Origin: Devosia nitrariae
GTDB lineage: Bacteria > Pseudomonadota > Alphaproteobacteria > Rhizobiales > Devosiaceae
NCBI RefSeq assembly: GCF_030160115.1
Contig: NZ_BSNS01000018.1
Span: 1 to 64,000 of the forward strand
Direction: 5' to 3'
Length of the DNA: 64,000 nucleotides
Shown here piece after piece: positions 54,384 through 63,141 of this stretch. The position numbers and the translations under genes are program-made. The notes under the pieces are model-generated. The model made no database searches and was not told where the DNA came from. It saw nothing but the letters and a program-made list of their open reading frames with translations. Numbering within the stretch: the stretch's first letter is position 1; the number at the start of each line of letters is the position of its first letter.

Positions 54384-55505
54384 GTGAACGCTTCACGGAT
54401 CTATCGAGCCGGCGCAATCGGTCACACCGGATTTGGCGACTATGGTCACCTACTGCACCTCCCGTTCCAGCATATCCCGAACGTCGAAATGGTCGCCATC
54501 GCGGATCCCGACGAAGCGGGGCGCGAGAAAGCGATCGAGGAGAGCGGAGCAGAGGCCGGGTATGCCGATTACCGGGAGATGCTGGAAAAGGCGCAACTCG
54601 ATATCGTCAGCGTCTGCCCGCGTGAGTCAGCCGAGCACAAGGACATGATCCTTGCCGCCATTGCCGCAGGCGTACATGTTTACAGCGACAAGCCGCTCGC
54701 AGTGGATGTCGCTGAATGCGACGAGATCGTGGAGGCCAGTGAAAAAGCCGGTGTGCGGGTAGCCGTGGCCAAGCAGAGCCGTTACGTCGAGCCCTTCCTG
54801 ACCGCTAAGAAACTGCTGGAAGTCGGTGAGATCGGGGATCTCGTAACCATGCACGCCCGCGGCAAAGAGGACCACCGCGGTGGCGGTGAAGATACCCTGG
54901 TACTCGGCGTCCATATGATGGACCTGATGCGTTGGTTCGCGGGCGACCCCCAGTGGGTGTTCGGGCGCGTCACCAAAGATGGGCGGGAGATCACCAAGGC
55001 GGATGCCTTCCAGCCGACCGAGAGAAGCGGCCCGGTCGCCGGCGATGCCGTCCACGCTATGTACGGCTTTGAGAAGGGGGTTATTGGTCACTTCGTCAGC
55101 GCTGCCAACCAACACCATCGTGGAGATCGATGGGGTTTCGTCCTGGTCGGCACCAAAGCGAGCATCGCCATTCGCTTTTTCATGGACATGGAATCCCCCT
55201 CAAAGATGCGGATCACCCAAGCCAATATGGTGCCCGAAGAGGCTGAGGGTTGGGAGCCGATCGACGTTCCACCGGAGCCGGTTGTTCCCGGCAGCCCGCC
55301 GCTGGCGACCGGCCATCCGCCCACGCGCGGCAATCGCCTCGCGATCGCCGATCTCATTCGAGCCGTCGAAGAGGATCGCGAACCGCTAGTCAGCGCCCGA
55401 GATGGGCGTTGGGCCATGGAAATGGTGCACGGTATCTATTGGTCGCACCTAAGTGGCTGTCGCGTGCCGTTCCCCCTCGAAAAACGCAAACACCCTTTGA
55501 TTTGA
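54384..55505 (+). CDS. Gfo/Idh/MocA-family dehydrogenase
   Basis: 373 aa, start GTG. RAGAIGHTGFGDYGHLLHLP replaces the standard GxGxxG start; YSDKPLAVDVAECDEIVE is the NAD-site Lys; KEDHRGGGEDTLVLGVHMMD gives the His/Asp substrate motif. Paralogue of the 50780 protein. A sugar or glycoside C3 oxidation is likely, given the DUF1080 gene downstream in the same run. Confidence 0.92.
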   Translation: MNASRIYRAGAIGHTGFGDYGHLLHLPFQHIPNVEMVAIADPDEAGREKAIEESGAEAGYADYREMLEKAQLDIVSVCPRESAEHKDMILAAIAAGVHVYSDKPLAVDVAECDEIVEASEKAGVRVAVAKQSRYVEPFLTAKKLLEVGEIGDLVTMHARGKEDHRGGGEDTLVLGVHMMDLMRWFAGDPQWVFGRVTKDGREITKADAFQPTERSGPVAGDAVHAMYGFEKGVIGHFVSAANQHHRGDRWGFVLVGTKASIAIRFFMDMESPSKMRITQANMVPEEAEGWEPIDVPPEPVVPGSPPLATGHPPTRGNRLAIADLIRAVEEDREPLVSARDGRWAMEMVHGIYWSHLSGCRVPFPLEKRKHPLI

Positions 55506-55560
55506 TTACTGCGCTGCATCGCTCCACCGCCGCAATCCGCCAGCTCAACAGGTTGGATAT

Positions 55561-56652
55561 ATGAAGACCCTTCGTTACGTCATCGTCGGCATCGGGGCCG
55601 GCATCCTCTCCCAGCACAAGATGGCGCTTGAACTCGGTTCGTTCGAGCTCGTCGGCGGCATGGATGTCACCGAGAACGGACGGCTCCGGGCCGGGGAGCT
55701 CCGAGTTCCGTTCTATGACGATCTCAACTTGCTGATATCCGAGACCCGACCCGATGCGGCGGTGATCCTGGCACCGCACCCGTTCCATGCAAAGCTTGCC
55801 ATTCAGCTCCTGGATGCCGGGGTGCATGTGCTGGTGGAAAAGCCGATTGCTGTCCGCACTTCGGAGGCCGATGCGATGATCGAAGCGGCAAAGCGCAACG
55901 GACGCAAGCTTGCGGTCAATTTCCAGCATCGGGCTCGTGGCGAGATACTGACGCTCTCGCGCCTGATCAAGGAAGGGCAACTGGGCCAGGTTCAGACAAT
56001 CCATATGGTCGCGGCGTGGCCAAGGACCACGTTCTACTACAAAAGCGGGGCATGGCGCGGCACGTGGCGCGGTGAAGGCGGCGGCGTGCTGATGAACCAG
56101 GCGCCGCACAACCTGGATCTATGGTGCTTCATGTTCGGGCTGCCGAAGCGTGTCTTCTCCTGGACGCGCAACCTCATGCACGACATTGAACCGGAAGACA
56201 CCGTGCATGCGATTTGCGAGTGGGAGAGCGGTGCACTGGGATCGCTCCATATCTCCACAGCCGAGGCCGGCCGCATGGAGACGCTGGAGGTGGTCGGCAC
56301 TAAAGGCTCAGCCGTTGTTTCGGGCAAAGAATTGATCTTCAGGAGCTTGAAGGAGGACTTTGCCCTAACCGCCAAGACGAGCGCCGAAGCCATCCCCATC
56401 ATCACGGCCGAACTCGGCGAAATGCAACTTCAGCCAGGCGACGGCCATCACCTCGATGTCTATCGCAACTTCCACGACGCCATAGTGAATGACGCCCCTC
56501 TGTTGGCTTCCGGAGAGCAGGGGCGCCAGTCACTTGAACTCGCCAACGCCATGATCCTCTCGAGCCACGAGAACCGACCAGTGGAGCTACCGCTCGATCG
56601 CAAGCGGTATGACGAGTTGCTCGACGAACTGATCGCGAAAAGCAATGATTGA
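55561..56652 (+). CDS. Gfo/Idh/MocA-family dehydrogenase
   Basis: 363 aa. Rossmann start LRYVIVGIGAGILSQHKMAL; VEKPIAVRTSEADAMIEAAK contains EKP; GGVLMNQAPHNLDLWCFMFG is the catalytic N-x-x-x-H-x-x-D region seen in sugar oxidoreductases. Its last 8 bp overlap the next gene. Together with its neighbours it could perform oxidation and re-reduction around a keto intermediate. Confidence 0.94.
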   Translation: MKTLRYVIVGIGAGILSQHKMALELGSFELVGGMDVTENGRLRAGELRVPFYDDLNLLISETRPDAAVILAPHPFHAKLAIQLLDAGVHVLVEKPIAVRTSEADAMIEAAKRNGRKLAVNFQHRARGEILTLSRLIKEGQLGQVQTIHMVAAWPRTTFYYKSGAWRGTWRGEGGGVLMNQAPHNLDLWCFMFGLPKRVFSWTRNLMHDIEPEDTVHAICEWESGALGSLHISTAEAGRMETLEVVGTKGSAVVSGKELIFRSLKEDFALTAKTSAEAIPIITAELGEMQLQPGDGHHLDVYRNFHDAIVNDAPLLASGEQGRQSLELANAMILSSHENRPVELPLDRKRYDELLDELIAKSND

Positions 56653-57850
56653 AGCAGCTGTTATCGGAATTGGCGGGTTCGGTGCCATTCACGTTGCCGA
56701 TTTGAAGCGACAGGCGGAGAAAGGCCGTGTTCGCTTATCGGCCGCGGTCGTACGCAACCCAGAACGGCACGCGTCTGCCTGCGCAGCCCTGCGGGACATC
56801 GACTGCACGCTCTATACGGATTGGCGGGCGATGCTGCACGAGCGGGCAGGCAAACTCGACCTTTGCACCATTCCGACGTCGATCCATACGCACGCAGCGC
56901 TCACGATTGCCGCTTTGGAGGCAGGTGCAAACGTGCTCGTCGAGAAACCGGCGGCGGCGACCCTCGGCGAGATCGACGCCATGCGCGCGGCGGAAACCGC
57001 TGCTGGGCGGTTCGTCGCGGTCGGCTTTCAGGCGCTCTACGATCCGGTGACGTTATACATCAAGCAAGCACTGCTCGATGGGGCCATTGGCGATATCCAG
57101 TCCATGAGTTGCATGGGCATGTGGCCGCGGTCTGATGCCTACTACGCGCGTGACTGGGTGGGTACGCTCAAGCTCGGTGAAGCATGGGTGCTCGATTCAC
57201 CCTTCAACAATGCGATGGCGCATCAGGTCAATCTCATGTGCTTCCTCGCCGGGACCGAATTGGGCGAGTCCGCAAACCTGAAGAGTACCGAAGCCAACCT
57301 CATGCGTGCTCGTGACATCGAGACCACCGATACGGTTGCCCTTCGGATCATCACCTCGACCGGCGTTCCGATCCACTTCTTTGCCACTCATTGTTCTCAC
57401 GAAAGCGTCGATCCCGAGTTCGTCATCCGAGGCAGAAAGGGGACGATCCATTGGACTCTCGCAAACGTTCGGCTGCAACGGCGCGGGCACGGTGCCGAGG
57501 TTTTCGAATGCCTCAAGGGCCCGCCTCTACGTGATGCTCTGATGGACGCGGTTCTGGAGCGAACGGCTGGTCACGACCAGTTCGTCTGTGGCCTCGATAT
57601 TGCCGCAGTGCATACGCTGTGCGTTGCAGGTGCGCACTTGTCCGCCACGGTTCACCCATTCCCGAAAGATCTAATCTCACGCACGCCTGCCGGTGAATCG
57701 TTCAACACAGTGATCAACGGTATCGACGGAGTTATACGTCAGGCATTTGAGCAAGAACGCTTATTCAGCGAAATGGACCTGCCCTGGGCCGTTCCGGGCA
57801 CGGCGGTCTCGCTCGAGCAGCCGGGGACGATTACCGAGGCTTATCGATGA
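56645..57850 (+). CDS. Gfo/Idh/MocA-family dehydrogenase
   Basis: 401 aa. AVIGIGGFGAIHVADLKRQA holds GxGxxG; VEKPAAATLGEIDAMRAAET holds EKP; the substrate side is FNNAMAHQVNLMCFLAG. More diverged from the other three. Translationally coupled at both ends: 8 bp overlap upstream and ATGA downstream. Confidence 0.93.
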   Translation: MIEAAVIGIGGFGAIHVADLKRQAEKGRVRLSAAVVRNPERHASACAALRDIDCTLYTDWRAMLHERAGKLDLCTIPTSIHTHAALTIAALEAGANVLVEKPAAATLGEIDAMRAAETAAGRFVAVGFQALYDPVTLYIKQALLDGAIGDIQSMSCMGMWPRSDAYYARDWVGTLKLGEAWVLDSPFNNAMAHQVNLMCFLAGTELGESANLKSTEANLMRARDIETTDTVALRIITSTGVPIHFFATHCSHESVDPEFVIRGRKGTIHWTLANVRLQRRGHGAEVFECLKGPPLRDALMDAVLERTAGHDQFVCGLDIAAVHTLCVAGAHLSATVHPFPKDLISRTPAGESFNTVINGIDGVIRQAFEQERLFSEMDLPWAVPGTAVSLEQPGTITEAYR

Positions 57851-58221
57851 GGATCGAGCACCTCGCCTTCAATGTTACCGCGCCATTCGAAATGGCCGAC
57901 TGGTATGTCGCACATTTGGGCATGCAGATCGTCAAACGCGGCGAGACGGGCTGCTTTCTCTCCGACAAATCCGGGATGTTGCTCGAACTCTACGAAGATG
58001 CGGCAGCCCCGGCACTTGATGGTTTTTCCTTTCCGCCCGCGACCTTCCACCTGGCCTTCGCTGTTGACGAGGTAGAGAACCTGCTAAGAGCGCTAGTTAA
58101 AGGGGGCGGCCGGCAGGAGGGGACCCTGCGCACCTTGCCCAGCGGCGATCGTTTGGCCTTCGTGCGTGATCCATGGGGATTTCCGTTGCAGCTCGTCAGC
58201 CGAGCCGGTGCAACACCATGA
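57847..58221 (+). CDS. VOC-superfamily (glyoxalase-like) protein
   Basis: 124 aa, one VOC domain: MRIEHLAFNVTAPFEMADWY, ADWYVAHLGMQIVKR, TGCFLSDKSGMLLELYED, FHLAFAVDEVENLLRALVKG, RLAFVRDPWGFPLQLVSRA. Metal ligands His5 and Glu (LELYED) and a C-terminal site are kept. Could isomerise or epimerise a keto-sugar, as sugar-linked VOC proteins do. Overlaps both neighbours by ATGA. Confidence 0.93.
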   Translation: MRIEHLAFNVTAPFEMADWYVAHLGMQIVKRGETGCFLSDKSGMLLELYEDAAAPALDGFSFPPATFHLAFAVDEVENLLRALVKGGGRQEGTLRTLPSGDRLAFVRDPWGFPLQLVSRAGATP

Positions 58222-58922
58222 CCGTCTTCGACGACCTGACCAGCTTCGAGCGGATCACCCCCTCAGCCGGTTTTCCAGGCTGGAGCGAACTGCCATACAC
58301 GTTCACCTATCCGCCCGCCTGGTTTGCCGATTTGGAGCGACGGGGCGTCGATCTCGCGAAGCTTAGGACAACGCAACTAGATCCGCCCTCGCAATGGTCG
58401 GTCGACGAGAGTACTGGAATCCTCACGTGCCTAGGAAATGGCCCCCACAGCTGGCTGCGATTTGACCGACCCATGCGTGACTTTCGAGCGCATGTGGAGT
58501 GGCGGTTCGTCAAGCTGGAGCGCCCTGCGCTCTACAATAGCGGCGTCTTCGTGCGCAACGACCCCGCACGCAATATCTTCACCCAAATCGAGACCGGTTT
58601 TGATCGTCGAACAGCGGGGTTCTTTTTCACCAAAAAATTCGTCGAAGGCAATAAAACGGCCGTCTATGGGCTGCGCCCGGCAGGAGAGAACCAATACGTG
58701 CCCTTTGATCCCTTCGATCCCGACATACCCAACCTCATTAATCCTGCGGGCGAGTGGAACACCTATGACATCGCGGTAGTCGGCCGCGAGGCGAAGTTGT
58801 GGACCAACCAGGTGCACAACAGCCTTTTTACCTGTGAACTCGACGAAGGCTATTTCGGCCTCGAAGCCGAGATGCATCACATCGAATTCCGCAATATCGC
58901 CATCAGCGAGCATCCACGATGA
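58218..58922 (+). CDS. DUF1080 (3-keto-disaccharide hydrolase-like) protein
   Basis: 234 aa. MRDFRAHVEWRFVKLERPAL, NSGVFVRNDP, TAVYGLRPAGENQYVPF and WNTYDIAVVGREAKLWTNQV followed by YFGLEAEMHHIEFRNIAI are the DUF1080 concanavalin-like pattern. Family members cleave 3-keto-glycosides. No signal peptide, so it should work in the cytoplasm on a product of the Gfo/Idh/MocA enzymes. Last gene of the run, starting by ATGA overlap. Confidence 0.9.
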   Translation: MTVFDDLTSFERITPSAGFPGWSELPYTFTYPPAWFADLERRGVDLAKLRTTQLDPPSQWSVDESTGILTCLGNGPHSWLRFDRPMRDFRAHVEWRFVKLERPALYNSGVFVRNDPARNIFTQIETGFDRRTAGFFFTKKFVEGNKTAVYGLRPAGENQYVPFDPFDPDIPNLINPAGEWNTYDIAVVGREAKLWTNQVHNSLFTCELDEGYFGLEAEMHHIEFRNIAISEHPR

Positions 58923-59005
58923 GCGCCGGTGCGCAAGCTTCGCCTGACCGGTGCGATTGTTCACGCGGCCGAACTTCCGTCTGTCGTTGACTGCGGCCGG
59001 CATGC

Positions 59006-59125
59006 TTGCGCCCCGGCCATTGGTTCGAGATGCCCGACAGACACTTCAGGCTGGGCTACGGCTGGCCGTCCTATCAAGAGCTGCAAGCTGGACTGGTTGC
59101 GATATCGGGAGCTCTGCGAACGTGA
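59006..59125 (+). pseudogene. Class I/II aminotransferase C-terminal remnant
   Basis: In one plus frame PGHWFEMPDRHFRLGYGWPS, YQELQAGLVAISGALRT, then TGA at 59123. F-E-x-x-x-R-H-F-R-L-G-x-G is the C-terminal signature around the carboxylate-binding Arg of fold-type I aminotransferases. Upstream the frame is closed after 30 residues and the rest is missing, between the DUF1080 and larB genes (59126-59225 holds nothing else). Confidence 0.7.
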
Positions 59126-59225
59126 CTTTTTGGCACCTGCGATAACGGGCTAGACGGCGAGTTCTCGCCCGCCGCGGAACCGGACAGGCTACGACATCCA
59201 GTGGCGGTTCCCGCGGCAAGTGCCG

Positions 59226-59885
59226 TCAGCTGTGCTGACAGATGCGCATCATCTTGATAGCGGCGGCGGCGGCGCCGAATCCATTGTCGATGTTCACCAC
59301 GACAACGCCTGGCGCGCAGGTCGCGAGAGCCGAGGATAGGGCCGCGTGGCCGTTGGCGGAAACGCCATAACCGATCGAAGTCGGCACGGCGATGACCGGC
59401 GCCGCGATGAGCCCGGCGAGCACGCTGAACAGAGCGCCCTCCATGCCCGCAGCGGCGATCACGACTCTGAACTGTCGGATTTCCTCGAGGCGCGAGACCA
59501 GCCGCCACAACCCCGCGACACCGACATCTGCAACAATGGGAGCGGCGTATCCCATGAATTCCAGCGTTGCCGCTGCTTCGTAAGCAATGGGCGTGTCCGA
59601 AGTGCCCGCCGTAACGATTCCGATGCCGGACTGAAGTGTTGTCGGGGGCACGCTGGAACTTGCCGTTTGCGACCTGTCGGACCTGGCCAGCACGCTTTGG
59701 ACCTCTGGGCTGAGACGCGAGAATACCTCCTGCGTGAGCCGCGTCAGCAGCAACGGCATCTGCCGTTCCGTCGCGGATTGAACGATAGCCTCTATCTGCG
59801 CCACGCTCTTGCCCGAGCAAAACACCGCCTCCGGAAAGGAGGTGCGTTTCGTGCGCTGCCAATCGAGCTGGAACTCCGCGATCAT
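59226..59885 (-). CDS. larB: NPN cofactor biosynthesis protein LarB
   Basis: 219 aa, PurE-like. GIGIVTAGTSDTPIAYEAAA, VGVAGLWRLVSRLEE, IRQFRVVIAAAGMEGALFSV, VPTSIGYGVSANGHAALSSA and NIDNGFGAAAAAI match LarB, which carboxylates and hydrolyses nicotinic acid adenine dinucleotide to the P2CMN precursor. Last gene of the lar operon; its start overlaps the larE stop by 4 bp. A complete N-terminus confirms the length. Confidence 0.95.
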   Translation of the reverse strand: MIAEFQLDWQRTKRTSFPEAVFCSGKSVAQIEAIVQSATERQMPLLLTRLTQEVFSRLSPEVQSVLARSDRSQTASSSVPPTTLQSGIGIVTAGTSDTPIAYEAAATLEFMGYAAPIVADVGVAGLWRLVSRLEEIRQFRVVIAAAGMEGALFSVLAGLIAAPVIAVPTSIGYGVSANGHAALSSALATCAPGVVVVNIDNGFGAAAAAIKMMRICQHS

Positions 59886-60649
59886 CTAAGGAACATAGCC
59901 CCCTGCCGATAGCCGTGGATGCCGACAAGGACGCGGCCTTCGGCGCGGCACCGGCTTGCCACCACGAGCTCGATCCGATCCCTCATCGGCATCGCACCAT
60001 CATCGAGTTCGATCTCAATCCCCTGGCGGGTCACCCGGCAGCGAACATTTGAATTCGCAGGACACAGCGCTCGCACAGCGACTTCCACGGCGTCAACAAA
60101 AGCGAGGTCGTCGGCCGAGATGGCAATCCCGGTCTCAATCCTGCTGGCGAGGCATGGTTGCGCCGGCAATTCGGCAACTGCATCCAGTCCCAGTTCGCGA
60201 GCCAGACGTCGAACAGTTTTTTTGTCCATTCCCGCCAGGACATAGGGGTGGATGACTGAGCTCTCCGAAGCGGCAGCGAGGCCAGGCCGGAAGTCGGCCA
60301 AATCGTCCTGATTCGTTCCCGAGGCTATAGGAGCATTGGAGATGCTGCGAATGCGTTGGTAGAGATTTGTTTTGCAGAAGTAGCAGCGGTTTGCCGGGTT
60401 GTCCCGGTACCGCGGATCCTCGAATTCGCCCGATCCGATGATATGCAGCCGCCAGCCCTGCGCTTTGGCCATGGCTTCTACCCGCTCGGTAGCAGCGGGC
60501 GGTACGGCGGGAGAAACGGCATGTACCATCATGACGGTTCGGTCCAGCCGATGGGCAAAGCTGGCAAGCGTCATGCTGTCCACCCCGCCGCTGGTGGCAA
60601 TGACCAGCCCGGGATGTTCGATGATGACGCTGGCAAGCCGCTCAGACAT
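59882..60649 (-). CDS. larE: NPN cofactor sulfur-insertion protein LarE
   Basis: 255 aa from ATG 60649, which overlaps the larC stop by 8 bp. PP-loop ATSGGVDSMTLASFA (residues 20-25 SGGVDS) adenylates the pyridinium carboxylate; NRCYFCKTNLY and ELPAQPCLASRIETG carry the conserved cysteines; the latter is the sacrificial sulfur donor in single-Cys LarE. It makes the dithiolate ligand of the nickel pincer. Confidence 0.94.
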   Translation of the reverse strand: MSERLASVIIEHPGLVIATSGGVDSMTLASFAHRLDRTVMMVHAVSPAVPPAATERVEAMAKAQGWRLHIIGSGEFEDPRYRDNPANRCYFCKTNLYQRIRSISNAPIASGTNQDDLADFRPGLAAASESSVIHPYVLAGMDKKTVRRLARELGLDAVAELPAQPCLASRIETGIAISADDLAFVDAVEVAVRALCPANSNVRCRVTRQGIEIELDDGAMPMRDRIELVVASRCRAEGRVLVGIHGYRQGAMFLR

Positions 60650-61817
60650 CGCCAGGGGTCTCCGCAAGAGCGCGATTGCGGCGGCGCTGGGCGAGCGAGT
60701 GGCCAGCAATATCGTCGTTTTCGGCCTTGATCGTCACCTCGCCGCCGGGACGGCCGACCGACTTTGTGCGCACACCTCCCGACGCCGACAAGCTGCGGGA
60801 CAGCGTGCGGCGAGCGGTCTCGTGCCAGCGCAGTCCAATTGTAGAGGTCAGGCTGAGGCACGCATCCATGATCGCATCGGCCGAGCAGGGCGTGGCGAGG
60901 ACCTGAAAAGCCGTCATCGGTCGTTGTTTCTTGCCCAGCATATGCCCGACTGTCACGTCCAGTACGCCGGGCGTCGTGCGCAGGAGGTCCGAGGCTGTGC
61001 CGATTTCCTCTCCGGTCATGTCATCGACTTCGAAGTTGATGACCGTAACCCGGTCACCGTCGGCCTCGTAGGTGTCGAAAACCAAGGCTCTCAATATGTT
61101 CGGCATCCCCTTGAGCTCGCGCGTGCCGGCCCCCGTGCCCGAGCACGTCAATCGCCCCTCGCCGCGGCCAGTCGAGCGGGCATCGATATATTTCAGAATG
61201 GCAGCGCCCGTGGGCGTGACCCGCTCGCCGTCTATGGCGTCATCGCGGAACGCGAAGCCCTCGAGCAGCCGCGTCGCGGCCGGCGCGGGTACCGGAAGCA
61301 TTCCATGTTGGGTTCTGACCAGGCCGCCGCCACGCGGCAGAGGCGACACGGTCCACCGAGCCACCCGAAGTGCGGCGATTATGCTGCCAGCAGCGACGAC
61401 ATCGAGCAGGGAATCCCACCCGGCAAGTTCATGAAAGTGCACTTGATCGACCGGAACGCCGTGGATGGCGCTTTCCGCCTCGGCCAATAGCGTCAGAATG
61501 CCGACGGCGTGTCCCGCCGTGCCGTCGGAAAGCTCGAGCATTGCAATAGTCGCACGTAACTCGCTGAACTGCGCTGGCGCCTGGCCGAGTCTTGTGCCGG
61601 CCAGCGCTGCGCCAAGGCTGGGTCGCAGGCCAAACCGCCTGCAGGCGATGGCGCCGCTGGAGCCTGTGGTGAAAACGGGGACGCCGGCCATTGGCGGCAC
61701 GGCTGCGCATGCATCTGCCAGTACTCGGTCTTCGAGGCTCGGGAAGGCGTCAATCATCGCGGCAACGAACATGTCGCCTGCGATCCCTCCAACGGCGTCG
61801 AGATGAACATGCATCAT
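60642..61817 (-). CDS. larC: NPN cofactor nickel-insertion protein LarC
   Basis: 391 aa. HLDAVGGIAGDMFVAAMIDA, SAIHGVPVDQVHFHELAGWD and LVRTQHGMLPVPAPAATRLL are the LarC core; the C-terminal domain follows (INFEVDDMTGEEIGTASDLL). In Lactobacillus larC needs a programmed frameshift to join two parts; here both parts lie in one frame. It inserts nickel into the cofactor. It starts one base after the larA stop. Confidence 0.94.
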   Translation of the reverse strand: MMHVHLDAVGGIAGDMFVAAMIDAFPSLEDRVLADACAAVPPMAGVPVFTTGSSGAIACRRFGLRPSLGAALAGTRLGQAPAQFSELRATIAMLELSDGTAGHAVGILTLLAEAESAIHGVPVDQVHFHELAGWDSLLDVVAAGSIIAALRVARWTVSPLPRGGGLVRTQHGMLPVPAPAATRLLEGFAFRDDAIDGERVTPTGAAILKYIDARSTGRGEGRLTCSGTGAGTRELKGMPNILRALVFDTYEADGDRVTVINFEVDDMTGEEIGTASDLLRTTPGVLDVTVGHMLGKKQRPMTAFQVLATPCSADAIMDACLSLTSTIGLRWHETARRTLSRSLSASGGVRTKSVGRPGGEVTIKAENDDIAGHSLAQRRRNRALAETPGDV

Positions 61818-61818
61818 G

Positions 61819-63117
61819 TCATGGCGCCCGAAATAGCGGGACGACGTAAGGTCCCTCAGGAATGATGGCCACCGATCCATCACCCTGCTCGGCTATCGAG
61901 TTGGCAATGGCGTCATCGAGCGAAGGAACCACTTCCACCGCTGTTAGCGTGGCGTCGGCCGGTGAGAGGCCCGGAGCGTAGAGCTTGATCCGGCCGATCC
62001 GAAGCGGCCGGAGCTGCATTTCGGTTTGCCACTCATCGACTTCGGCGAGCGTTCTGGCAGTGAGTGTTGCTAGGAATTTTTCAGGTCCCAGTTCGACAAG
62101 GCGTCTTTGTGCGTTGGCAAATTCGGTGCTGCCCATTCCCTCGGAACACTGCGAGGCAACGATCAGCGTGCCACCGGGTGCAAGGATGTCGAGCGGCGTC
62201 ACCATGCTCTTGATGGTCTGGTAGTAGGTTTTGTCCAGTGGATAGCCGCCCGAGGAGGTGACGACCGTCTGGAACCGTCGCGGCACCGGGATTTGGGTGG
62301 CTGCCGCAATGAAATCGACTGCAGCCAGGTGACTGGAGATGATCTCGCCGAAATTGACGAAGGCCAGCCGCCGCTCTCCATCGATAACTGTATTGATTGC
62401 GTGGATCTCGCCGATACGGCGGACGATCTCGAGCTGTTCCTCGTGCAGCGGATTGCCGACCAGGTTGCACTGGATCGCCAGCGGGTCTTCCATGAAGCGA
62501 GCAGAGTGAAAGGTGCGAATGGTTTCGTGGCCGGCGACGCCCGGCGCCACCACCTTTCTGCCGCCCGACCAGCCCGCCATGAAATGAGGTTCCACCAGCC
62601 CTGTCGCCAGCCGCAGTTCGGCATTGAGAAAATGGCGATTGACGCTGATCGGCGTGTCGCGCCCGGCAGTGTGGCCAAGATCGATCAGGTCATCAGGATT
62701 GCGGGCGTCATGGTTGAGCACACGAACATGCTCCAGCACCCAGGGGTCGCCAACCAGTTCGGCCAGTTCCTCTCCGAGGTTGGGCCGATGCAGTCCTGTC
62801 GCAACGAGAATGATGATGTGGTCGAGCGGGATGCCGGCCATGACCATCGTTTCCACCACCGGGCGCAGAAAGAGGCGATTGGGTACCGGGCGGGTGATGT
62901 CGCAGATCAGGATGCAGGCACTTTTGCGGCCCAGGGCCAGTTGTGCCAGGGGCGGCGCGTTGACGGGCGAGTCAAGCGCGTCGAGCACCGCCTTGCCCGG
63001 ATCGGCGTAGACCGGCAGCCTGGCCTTTCGGATCACCGTCGGCTGCGCACCCTGCGGCAGGGTGATCGGCAGGTCGCCGCGACCGAACACTAAACTGAGA
63101 GCTTCTTGAGACAACAT
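61819..63117 (-). CDS. larA: Nickel-pincer racemase/epimerase LarA
   Basis: 432 aa. The NPN-binding and catalytic residues align by spacing with lactate racemase: His110 (GLHRPN), His178 and Lys188 (EPHFMAGWSGGRK) and His204 (TFHSARF), equivalent to His108, His174, Lys184 and His200 of L. plantarum LarA. It epimerises a 2-hydroxy acid by hydride transfer on nickel. LarA homologues include enzymes for larger hydroxy acids and sugar acids; the neighbours favour a sugar acid. AAGAGG precedes the ATG. Confidence 0.93.
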   Translation of the reverse strand: MLSQEALSLVFGRGDLPITLPQGAQPTVIRKARLPVYADPGKAVLDALDSPVNAPPLAQLALGRKSACILICDITRPVPNRLFLRPVVETMVMAGIPLDHIIILVATGLHRPNLGEELAELVGDPWVLEHVRVLNHDARNPDDLIDLGHTAGRDTPISVNRHFLNAELRLATGLVEPHFMAGWSGGRKVVAPGVAGHETIRTFHSARFMEDPLAIQCNLVGNPLHEEQLEIVRRIGEIHAINTVIDGERRLAFVNFGEIISSHLAAVDFIAAATQIPVPRRFQTVVTSSGGYPLDKTYYQTIKSMVTPLDILAPGGTLIVASQCSEGMGSTEFANAQRRLVELGPEKFLATLTARTLAEVDEWQTEMQLRPLRIGRIKLYAPGLSPADATLTAVEVVPSLDDAIANSIAEQGDGSVAIIPEGPYVVPLFRAP

Positions 63118-63141
63118 CGCCTCTTTCGTCCGAGGCCTGCA

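Noticed and set aside
59171-59217. Hairpin-like GCCGCGG-AACCG and CGGTTCCCGCGGC after larB
   Set aside because: Long loop, a bulge and no T-run; too weak to call a terminator.
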